From: Clitopilus passeckerianus
Taxonomy: Eukaryota; Basidiomycota; Agaricomycetes; Agaricales; Entolomataceae
Assembly (NCBI GenBank): GCA_944990035.1
Contig: CALYLX010000152.1
Span: forward strand, 248,001 to 312,000
Direction: 5' to 3'
DNA length: 64,000 nt
Below the pieces are notes generated by a model. The model saw nothing but the letters and a program-made list of their open reading frames with translations, had not been told where the DNA came from and ran no database searches. The position numbers and the translations under genes were made by a program. This document shows positions 56,227-64,000 of the stretch, piece after piece (within the stretch, counting starts at the first letter, position 1; each line of letters opens with the position of its first letter).

Positions 56227-56868
56227 GTAATGTGCGCTAGGAATGAAGCCATGCTCGCAAAGCTTGCTGAGCACATTTCGGAGGTTCCAGAGATGTTTGA
56301 AACAGGAGAAAGGCGTGGAATAGGCGTGGAAGATAGAAGCTCTAATCATAGCTATCGATTTCATCTCTCTCTCATGGATGCATCTTACGAGAAGGTCGAC
56401 TGGAGCAGCAGATCCGCCTGGACTAGGTCTCTAGAGCAAGAAGAGCGGGGTTTCGCTGACTTAACCCAGCACGGAGCTGCCAAGACTCCTGATGAAAGGT
56501 GGTTGTTCATGTGTTGTCAAACAGGTGACAGGTGCTACGGCGGCCTAGAATTCACAACGGCAAATTCCCACAACGTTGATCGGCCCGAGGGGGGTATACC
56601 ACACGGAATAGAGGTTTCACAGCTTCCTCGTGGCATCATAAGACTGTATGACTTCGTGACTTCATTGACGATAGAGTTCATTGTTCCTGGAATGACACTA
56701 AGCTTGCGGGGCAGCGGTACGAGCTCCCTGAATCGGGGCGATATGAAGGAGCTGAGGGATGAGGTGTTATCGATTGAAGTGACGATCACGCCCGAGAAAT
56801 GTGCCCAGAAGGACCTACACCGCGAGAAAACCACTGCCTGGCCCCTATCGATCGCAGAGGTGATGTAG
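56227..56868 (+). CDS. Hypothetical protein, ~213 aa
   Basis: This is the longest open frame of this gene-poor part and has no intron in it. From the ATG at 56227 it reads MCARNEAMLAKLAEHISEVP and ends WPLSIAEVM. The composition is balanced and soluble. There are runs that look folded, such as RGIIRLYDFVTSLTIEFIVPG and KELRDEVLSIEVTITPEK. There is no signal peptide or membrane segment. I do not recognise a domain. The frame is open upstream to 56206, so an earlier exon is possible. It could be the last exon of a larger gene, a lineage-specific gene or a remnant. Confidence 0.42.
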   Translation, partial: VMCARNEAMLAKLAEHISEVPEMFETGERRGIGVEDRSSNHSYRFHLSLMDASYEKVDWSSRSAWTRSLEQEERGFADLTQHGAAKTPDERWLFMCCQTGDRCYGGLEFTTANSHNVDRPEGGIPHGIEVSQLPRGIIRLYDFVTSLTIEFIVPGMTLSLRGSGTSSLNRGDMKELRDEVLSIEVTITPEKCAQKDLHREKTTAWPLSIAEVM

Positions 56869-57356
56869 TCAATGTATTTAACGCGTTCTCAAGGCCCGTT
56901 GAGGTCGGGTCATATGGGGTTTGAGCGAATGCCACAAGGTCTATATCTGGATCTTCCTTCACGTAAGACACGCCCTTGACCATGCCCATCTTTGTAGAAT
57001 GCTGCCACAGGATTCATTCATAAGACTTGAATACAGATTCGTGTTCATAAGATACCCCGAGACGAATCCAGATTCGAGAGCAATAGATCCCAATCAACGA
57101 CGAAGCTCCGAGTGCTAGAAGGCCTCCTTCAGATCAGACGTTGTGAAGTTCTTGTAGAAAGCACCCTCGTGGACGGCCCTGCGAATGCGATGAAAGTGGG
57201 GGATTGATGACATGATTGACCGCTTTGTACTTGTTGGTTTTAAAAGCAGCTGACAACCGAATTGATCTCACGGTCGCCGTCCGGCATCGAGCTCGACCTC
57301 TAGCCCAACGGAGGCGTCTGGCCCATTAAACCTCAAATTACTATCTCTGAATTGCG
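56869..57356. other. Intergenic region
   Basis: About 0.5 kb before the HSBP1-like gene. Nothing was recognised except its presumed promoter. Confidence 0.5.
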
Positions 57357-57793
57357 ATGTCTTCTTCAGCACAGCCGTTGAAAGTACCAACGACCCCAAG
57401 AACGGACGAGAAGACGCCAAAGCCACCGTTCAAGCAAATTGGCGGCAACAAAAATTTGGGCAGTCCTTCCGACATTTCAAGCCCTCACGAACTCACGGCC
57501 TTTGTGCGTTACTACTCTGAGAATCTTACTTTCTGCAGGGGAACTAATATATTCTCTCAGGTCGAGACTCTGTTAGAACAACTAGACTCAAAATTCGACG
57601 AGATGTCCTCACAAATCCTGGAACGCAGTGCGTCTCTATCTGAACCACCCAACGTCCCTCACTGACAGAATTGCTCCTAGTGAACCAAATGTCAACGCGC
57701 GTGGATGCTCTGGAAGCATCAATACAAGATATCATCAATGGAGACGCTAGCGTGCCCCAGTCCCCCTCACCAAGCAACGCCAACCTCAAATGA
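57357..57793 (+). CDS. HSBP1-like heat-shock-factor-binding protein
   Basis: Three exons (57357-57503, 57561-57627, 57681-57793) give 108 aa. The first ~48 residues are a disordered Pro/Lys-rich leader. The HSBP1 coiled coil follows: ELTAFVETLLEQLDSKFDEM, SSQILERMNQMSTRVDALEASIQDII at about residues 46-91, with the heptad spacing of the family. HSBP1 forms trimers or hexamers and in animals and plants binds the trimerisation coil of heat-shock factor to dampen the heat-shock response. The family has also been linked to WASH-complex assembly. The role in fungi is little studied. The Met codon of ERMNQM is itself split by the second intron (A|TG). The identification rests on the coiled-coil pattern, which is short but characteristic. 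Confidence 0.82.
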
Positions 57794-58210
57794 GCCGATA
57801 GCAATTTCACCTAGTGCTTCAACAACTATCACCCTATTTACGCTATCTGGTCACTATCTATTACACTCAACCGTTGCATAACTCTATCAATGTATCACTA
57901 TCAGTGTCATTTTAATACCTGTAATACCCCTGTAATGTAGCTGTACTTCACGGATATTCCTCCGCTCTCGTGGGCGATGTCCCCTACACTGCGCCCACAC
58001 CGTACTTAGGGCTCTCCTCGTCGATAATTGCCATGAGAAAACTACGGCGAATATGTACAAATGCGGTTTAATTGGACCCCCAGTATTGGATTCTCACGGG
58101 CAGCCATGGGACCCCATTCAAACTCGGCTCAACCTTTGCAACCCCCTACCCATTTCGTGGCCACCTTGACTTTCAACGCCCATCTTAAAAACTTCCTCTT
58201 GACCCGATAA
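57794..58210. other. Intergenic region
   Basis: About 0.4 kb between the HSBP1-like gene and the FAR1-like gene. It is AT-rich near 57800-57900, which fits a polyadenylation region. I see no gene. Confidence 0.5.
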
Positions 58211-59688
58211 TGAGATGACGACCCCAGCAGCGCCCCGTAGAATCTACATTCGTTTCGATCCCGAAAAACTTTCTCTACCGCCTTTGCTAGGGGGACCCCA
58301 ACCCCATAGCGAAACAACAGCGCAAAACACAATTAGTGATGATGGTACCCCCTCTCCCGCAGTTCTGTGAAAATTTGACAAGCTCATATATCGTGTAGCT
58401 GATTCTAGTGGTGTAGCGGTGAGTACGGAAGCTAAGCTGCTGAAACACATGGTTTGACGTCGCCTGAAAATGATAGCCTGGCAGTGCCAGCAGTTATCGG
58501 AAAAGCCTAAGCAAAACCCGCGAACCTTCAAGGAAAGGGGTATGTTTCTCCATTTCTTGCACGTTTTTGTTAAGAATCTGACATATCCGATCAGGTTGAG
58601 CACTACGAGAGCCTAACAGACCTGTTGCGAGCTCTGCGGATCGCATTTAATGAATCTGTTGATGTCGACTTCGCTGGGCGGTATTTTGTGAACGAAACAG
58701 GAATCACTCATCAGAATCGCGTGAAAGCTGTGGCGCATGAGATTTGGAAAGCTACTGGGTACAGGTTTACGTACGTCGCTCGCCCTCTCCTTCTCTCTGC
58801 AATCACCTCACAACGCTGCCTGATAGCATCAAGGACCATCCACGGACATCGAACGGCCACAAGATTCGACTATGGTGCTCGCAGGACGAAGCCCACAAAT
58901 CCAAGCACTCCCGTGCTCGCCTGAAGCCCAGAACGACTGCTGAAGGTGTCGTTCTCGCCAAGTCTCGTTACCCATGCCGCAGCGGGCTTCTCATATCCTC
59001 TCGCGAAACTGAAGAGGAAGACACCTCACAAGTCATCATCCGAATGCATCACCACAACTCACATGAACCTTACTATGACAACACAGTCCCACCGGACATG
59101 AAAGAGTCCATCTGGTCGAGCATGGGGTGGGGCCGAAACAAAAGGCGGAAGGGTATGCCACCACCGGAAGAGGTTGTCGAGGAAGAAAATGAAAACGAAA
59201 ACGATACTACCAGCGGAAGCAGGAGCCGGAACGAAGAAGACGAGGAAGAAGAAGACGAGATCCAAGAGGAGAACGAAATCGAGAGCGAAGACGAGCCCTC
59301 TGTCGACGACGCAAGTGACAAGCCAAGCTCAGAGGACAACGATGCTTCGACCTCCAAGGCTGCTATGCAAGCTCGAATGGCTAGGACCCGTGATCCGCCC
59401 AGACGCCTGTCCCCTCGTCTGCCATCCATGGAGATGGACCCTCCCTCTAATCCGCCTTCTCCGACTCCTGGCGAGGCTAGGAAGCGGCTGCGGGAGCACA
59501 TCGGCCTCATTCGTGCGTTCTGTGATGGCCTGGAGTACCAGATGCGTCTGAACGACCCCACATGCACGAGTGGGCTCCTGAAGGAGCTGGAGACCCATGG
59601 ATCTCAGTTCCTTGGGTTCGTGCACAACACTCTCGAAAAGGAGCATCGCGCGAACATGAGTTCGTCCAGGTCAATGGACCTTGACTAA
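58211..59688 (+). CDS. FAR1-like zinc-finger protein (Agaricomycete family)
   Basis: The last two exons are firm: one ending at 58770 with HYESLTDLLRALRIAFNES and HEIWKATGYRFT, and 58827-59688. The first exon (MTTPAAPRRIYIRFDPEK at 58211) and the piece PGSASSYRKSLSK before 58540 are likely but not proven. The folded part carries IRLWCSQDEAHKSKH, RYPCRSGLLI and IRMHHHNSHEPYYDN, a C..C..H-x-H arrangement like the FAR1/WRKY-GCM1 zinc fold of MULE-type transposases and their domesticated relatives. I know this family as widespread in Agaricomycetes. A Glu/Asp-rich stretch with polyGlu follows, then a helical C-terminal domain (ARKRLREHIGLIRAFCDGLE). No transposase catalytic core or terminal repeats were seen, so a domesticated DNA-binding protein is the best guess. 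Confidence 0.66.
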
Positions 59689-60562
59689 TACCTCTCTCGA
59701 AATGTTACATCTGCTATTCACTACCACAGGCTGGGACTTCGTTACAGTTGACTACGTTGCAATCCGAATTTGACATTCACCCTACCCCTCTCTCACTGCT
59801 TTGACTGTTCTTCCGAATCGAACCCTGTACTTTCTCCTCATGTATACCCTGCTATCATTCATTCACACGTCAACTCCATAGGACCACAATGAAATACAAA
59901 GCAATGCCATGATCCCTACCACGTCTCTGGTCGGATGGTTCTAAGATCCCCAAGGGTGTTCCGATAACGGATTCACGCCGACCTTAGATACGTCTAGGAT
60001 TCGCTTTCAACTAATTATGAGATAGGATTTCATGGCAAGTTTGTGAGGAAATAACTCCTCGTTTCCTATCTGTAGGACTTTTCGTCAATTCTTCCGAGTC
60101 GGGCTTGGTAGGTTCACCCACATTTCCTACCGCGGGGGCTAGGACAAATTAAAGCGATATTTTTTCGGGCAATTGCGTGACAAGAACAGGCAGCTATAAC
60201 GGTGTCCGTGGAGATGAACACTAGCACCCCCCGGTGCAAGTGTGGTTCTCTCACATGTTCGAGGAAAATGAAGACCTTCCAGTTCCTAAAGTCTCCACTT
60301 CGTCTACTGAAAACGCTTTGAGCAGTCCACCCCCCTTCATTGCTGCCTCGCGGACTGCCGTTCGGAGGCAGTATAGCGCTCCCCTCCTCGAGAAGTTACG
60401 TCAAATATCGTAGTCTGCCAAAGTAGACTTTGATACGGTGCTTCTGCCTGCGCTGTGCAGTGGCTGGTCTGGAGCATTGTCCGTCTTGATGGATCATGCC
60501 GTCTTCAAGGGTCATATGAGCATTAGAGGAGTCGATCGTTTACTAGGACCACTGTTGGCCTC
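59689..60562. other. Intergenic region
   Basis: About 0.87 kb after the FAR1-like gene and before direct-repeat copy A. No gene was recognised. Confidence 0.45.
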
Positions 60563-61110
60563 GAGTTCATGATCGATACTCAGCTTCAGGGACTTGAAAT
60601 GACCAGCAGTTATTTTTTGCCTGAAGGATTTAAGTCTCTCGGCTTCGTCGCATAGATGAGAAACACGAAGGCTGTTGGTCGACGGAGTGGTGGCGGCATG
60701 GATCACCTTCTCTTTCGTTTAAGCTTTTCTCTTTTTTCGATTCTCAGCTTTTAGTGCGGGTGCTTGCAAGGGCGCCGGTCGGCCCTCCATGCTCACCGTC
60801 CTGGCTTGCTACATTGGCACGACCTGCATCCAGACCTTTAAGAGGAATTATTATGCCTTTTAACTACCTTGACATATCTCTGATCCCTGCGATCGTGGGT
60901 TTTGTACTTTACGCCACCCTGTTCACGCCGGTCTCGAACTTTCCTGATCACGCTTGTACCCGTATAAGGTATGCGTCAATCCTTATATTCAAGCACCGTG
61001 TGAGCGGCCGGCGTTTAAATTGACAGAACAACTCGAAAAGTAAACATATGGGCATTGTATGCCTGTAACAAATTGCCCTGGAATCCGATGCCTGTCAATT
61101 GACATGAGAG
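60563..61110 (+). repeat. Diverged direct repeat, copy A
   Basis: This segment matches 63399-63925 in the same orientation along its whole length, with substitutions and small indels. Shared blocks include GAGTTCATGATCGAT at the left, GTGCGGGTGCTTGCAAGG, TTTTGTACTTTACGCCACCC, GGTCTCGAACTTTCCTGATC and AACAACTCGAAAAGTAAACA. A TGTCAATTGACA palindrome (61093-61104) lies at the right end. The small ORFs in it are not conserved between the copies, so it is probably non-coding. Copy A lies 650 bp upstream of the GH17-like gene and copy B 180 bp downstream. Confidence 0.85.
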
Positions 61111-61761
61111 AATCAAGCACGGCACTGAAAACCCTTTAGACGGGGGTAGCACGTACGATACATTGAGTTTGCTCAGACACTGAGCGTAAGTTACGACTGG
61201 TTTCTCTTGTACGCTATACCGAATTCAAGCCAATCCCGTCGTGGAGGTTAGAAAAACTCCAGAACCTGGAAACGAAGTCGTCCGGCTCTAGGCACTTAAA
61301 CCGGCCGGCCCGTTCCAGCCGCTCCCTTATTCTGATGGACCTGAAATCACGTGGCTCGTCTGTTAGCCGAGCTAGCCATTTAGGGCTTGATATCCTCAAG
61401 TTTAAGGCTCAACGCGCTCAACGTCACCGTCAACCCAGTGTCCCTGGCATTCTAGTACTCAAAGACACTCAAGTGTGTGCTTAGCGCTTAACCACTTGCA
61501 ACGCTACCCGCTGACGTCTCCTCTAAGCAAGACGTGAGGTTTGCCTGCTCATTCGGAGTGGGGCTCTACCTATGGGTGGGATGCCACTCCTTAACTTCGC
61601 AAAATTCTTCTTTCAATCTTTGTTCGGGTGCACTGCGACCGCCGCCAGCAAAAGGCCCTCTTAACGGAATGTCTTATATTGAACCGATTTAGATTCTAAA
61701 ATGAATTGAAAAATGGTATACATATATGGACCATGGGCAAACTCACTCACCTCTGAGGAGC
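61111..61761. other. Upstream region of the GH17-like gene
   Basis: About 0.65 kb with no gene. Its left end shows faint further similarity to the sequence after copy B. It presumably holds the GH17 promoter. Confidence 0.45.
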
Positions 61762-63215
61762 ATGAAAGTTCTCTACGCTCTACTTCCTCTCCTCTCCACC
61801 CTTGGGTTTGTCCAGGCTATTCCATTTCAGCCTACGAAGACAACCAGGGCGGCTCATGCTCATGGCAATGGTCACAGCCCTGCCGCCAACGCGCCTCCGA
61901 ATTGCTTCCCCGCAATCGGGTTCACAATGCCAACCGCGGTTCCAAGCTCATTGACGAATTGGTGGTGCAACTACAACACTGAATACGGTTTCGTCGGGTT
62001 CAGCTATGGAGTGACAGATTGTAGGCACCTTTTCCGAAGCTAATCTGGCACATTTTTTGACATTTAATCTAGGTCAAAGTGCCAGCAAGCTCAAGACCGA
62101 ATTTTTGGATATCAGAAATAAGTTCAAAGGGCGTTATGTCCGCCTGTACGGGGCCTGTGACCGTAAGGGTTTCTAGTGAGCTCCAGTTTCTTCCGCACAG
62201 GCAGATCCGATGCTAATCCAGGTGCACTAGTAACGACGTCGTTGACGCTGCTTGGAACGCCGGCATTGGCGTTTTCTCGCTGATCTGGGTATGAATTCGC
62301 TTCATTGACGGAACTTCCATGGCCTTACCTTATTCTCTCAGTTCGACTTCCACGGCACTGACGAATGGGTCGGACGACGGGATTCATTGTTCTCCATTCT
62401 CCACTCCAACCCAAAGGCCAAGTTCGTCACCCGCGCTGTCCAGTTTGGTTCGGAGCCCCTGTTTGACCAGGTTCTGGGTCCGTCCGATCTGAGGGATCAA
62501 GTCCTGGCTACGAAGAAGAAGCTCTCCCCTTTGCAGATCCCTGTAACAGTCAGCGATTTGGCATACTCGTTCAGAGATGTAAGATTGCCGCTCTGCTAGT
62601 GTTTTCCCACTGTTGACCATCCTCAGTTACATGCCGATGACGGCGGCCCCGCTGTTCTGCAATCGCTTGACTTGATTGCGGCACACATCCTTCCATTCTT
62701 TTCGACGGAGGCAACCACATGTACGGTTTTATCACTATCCTGGTTTCATCTTTTGCTGAGTATCTGTTTCTTTCAGCTGATAAAGCTTGGCCGATCGTTT
62801 CTTCGGATCTGGACTACTTCATCTCTCAAGGGAATAACAGGAAGATCTTCTTCACCCAGGCAGGTGCCTAGCCAGTCTTGATTCGATACCAATCCTAACT
62901 TCATACCCAGAACGGCTGGCCTTCCACCACCTCTGATGGTGTAGAACCCAACAGTCCCAGTGCAGTTGCCAACGTCGCAAATGAGCGGGTCAGTCCTTTT
63001 TTCTCTGTGCGCGGTGGATAGCCTATCTAACTGGCGGACTTTCCCAGAATTACTACAAGCTCCTTGACGACCACTGTGCAGACCTCAAGGCTGTGCCCGG
63101 AGGTGGTGTTGGATGGTTCGCACATATTTACTCCGACGAGCAAGAACCTGGTTATGGTATTTACAACGACAATGGTTCACTCAAGTTCCCATTCGCACCG
63201 AAGACATCTTGTTAA
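61762..63215 (+). CDS. Secreted GH17-like beta-1,3-glucanase-related protein
   Basis: Eight exons (61762-62020, 62073-62175, 62231-62288, 62342-62578, 62627-62720, 62777-62859, 62911-62988, 63048-63215) sum to 1080 nt, 359 aa. The signal peptide is MKVLYALLPLLSTLGFVQA. The chain then has FVGFSYGVTDC, GRYVRLYGACD, GFYNDVVDAAWNAGIGVFSLIWFDF and the block FGSEPLFDQVL with Glu178, which fits the GH17 acid/base region. Later come NGWPSTTSDGVEPNSPSAV and GWFAHIYSDEQEPGYGIY. The residue before NGWPS is Gln278, where GH17 enzymes normally have the nucleophile Glu. This follows from a GC-AG intron (62860-62910); the nearby GT donor breaks the frame. It may be a wall-glucan enzyme with a changed mechanism or a binding protein. 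Confidence 0.83.
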
Positions 63216-63398
63216 TCTACGGAGGGGCAGTTCAATGTGAGGGAAGATCGGATGGCCCGGTCACATAGCTGGCCGGGCACAATGAAGTCTATGCTGATTA
63301 CGGGTCATGTCAGTTGCCACAAATATTACGAATATTACATCACGCCTTTGAAAAGATTCAATAGGTTATACTGACGATCTAATACCATCACTAATTTT

Positions 63399-63925
63399 GA
63401 GTTCATGATCGATGCTCAGCTTCAGCGACCTGAATTGAAATGCCCAGTCGTTCTTATTTCATTTGAAGGATTTCCGCCTCTTCCCTTCACATCGATAAAG
63501 GCCGGAGGAGTGGTGGCGGCATGGGTCATCTTCTCTTTCGTTCAAACTTTTCAGCTTTTAGTGCGGGTGCTTGCAAGGACACCAGTCAGACCTCCACCGT
63601 TCTGGCTTGCTGCATTGGCACGACCTGCATCCCACAGGCCTTGAATAGGAATTATTATGCCTTTAACTACATTGGCATATGTTTGCTCCCTGCGATCGTG
63701 GGGAGCGTCGGGTTTTGTACTTTACGCCACCCTGTCCACGCCGGTCTCGAACTTTCCTGATCACACTTGTTACCCGTATAAGGCGTACGTCAATCCTTAT
63801 ATTTAAGCACCGGGTGAGTGGCCGGCATTCAAATTAACAGAACAACTCGAAAAGTAAACATATGGAGATTGAATGCCTGTAAGAAATTGGTTTGGAACCG
63901 GATACATGTCAATTGACATGAGGGA
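63399..63925 (+). repeat. Diverged direct repeat, copy B
   Basis: This is the second copy of the repeat at 60563-61110, offset by about 2.84 kb. Its right end carries an enlarged palindrome, CATGTCAATTGACATG (63905-63920), of which copy A keeps the 12 bp core. There is no sign of a flanking target-site duplication or long terminal inverted repeats. Beyond 63925 the two copies become hard to align. Confidence 0.85.
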
Positions 63926-64000
63926 ACTGAGAACTGAGCAAGGCACAGAGAAATCATATGTTGCAGCCACTTTGCAAGAAACCACTTTCTGTTGCAGGGT
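63926..64000. other. Window end, no gene
   Basis: The last 75 bases show no recognisable feature. If copy B marks a tandem duplication, another GH17-like gene could start about 0.65 kb beyond this window. Confidence 0.4.

Noticed and set aside
59073..59567. Ser-rich minus-strand ORF
   Set aside because: It is the complement of the Glu/Asp-rich part of the FAR1-like gene (GAA/GAG read as TTC/CTC).
62176..62230. Frameshift in the GH17-like gene
   Set aside because: The obvious donor GTAAGG breaks the frame, but the later donor GTGAGC with the acceptor CACTAG restores GFYNDVVDAAW, so no mutation is needed.
60563..63925. LTR retrotransposon with the direct repeats as LTRs
   Set aside because: The inside holds a spliced secreted GH17-like gene and no gag, protease, reverse transcriptase or integrase; TG...CA ends and a primer-binding site were not seen.
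1..64000. CRISPR arrays, bacterial operons, clear tRNA genes
   Set aside because: No regularly spaced repeats, no Shine-Dalgarno-linked gene strings and no convincing tRNA T-loop/A-box pairs were seen; the intron-rich genes are eukaryotic.

Overview
This is nuclear DNA of a filamentous basidiomycete, most likely a wood- or litter-decaying Agaricomycete. The evidence is compact genes cut by many 48-60 bp GT-AG introns (and some GC-AG introns), secreted plant-polymer enzymes, an oxalate decarboxylase, WOPR and forkhead regulators, and a FAR1-like protein family that I know mainly from Agaricomycetes. I see no bacterial, viral or CRISPR features, no clear tRNA and no intact transposon. I rebuilt gene models by hand from splice sites. 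For ODC, GH51, GH17, THG1, HIT, HSBP1, MFS-1, forkhead-1 and -2, the acidic protein and the mucin-like receptor, the exon lengths add up to a whole number of codons. Layout: 1.7-4.4 kb, secreted DUF1996 protein (+). 5.0-6.3 kb, forkhead factor 1 (-). 8.9-9.6 kb, acidic protein (-), head-to-head with THG1 tRNA-His guanylyltransferase (+, 9.8-11.0 kb). 11.2-13.4 kb, Ubp8/USP22-type SAGA deubiquitinase (-), head-to-head with a HIT hydrolase (+). 15.5-18.0 kb, oxalate decarboxylase with 22 exons (+). 20.5-21.8 kb, an apparent non-coding spliced transcript with one box C/D snoRNA candidate in each of five introns. 22.0-23.7 kb, disordered coiled-coil protein (-). 24.0-25.7 kb, split-RING protein with SUMO-interaction-like motifs (-). 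27.0-28.7 kb, forkhead factor 2 (+). 29.4-31.3 kb, MFS transporter 1 (+). 32.0-34.3 kb, mucin-like single-pass membrane protein (+). 35.8-39.2 kb, GH51 arabinofuranosidase with 28 exons (+). 39.4-41.3 kb, MFS transporter 2 (-). 41.5-46.2 kb, two tandem secreted type-B carboxylesterases (-). 46.9-47.1 kb, small secreted protein (-). 47.6-48.9 kb, gankyrin/Nas6 (-), head-to-head with TFB2/TFIIH p52 (+, 49.1-51.2 kb). 51.7-53.3 kb, WOPR regulator (-). 53.9-56.9 kb, sparse region with a possible degraded gene and orphan ORFs. 57.4-57.8 kb, HSBP1-like protein (+). 58.2-59.7 kb, FAR1-like zinc-finger protein (+). 60.6-63.9 kb, GH17-like secreted protein (+) between two diverged ~0.53-0.55 kb direct repeats. 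The window mixes housekeeping functions (tRNA maturation, SAGA, TFIIH, proteasome assembly, rRNA 2'-O-methylation) with lifestyle genes (oxalate breakdown, arabinan release, ester hydrolysis, glucan-active wall enzyme, transporters). The best candidate for an undescribed element is the snoRNA host locus: four of its guide segments have 11-12 nt perfect matches to conserved rRNA, and three of them point to sites corresponding to known yeast 2'-O-methylations.
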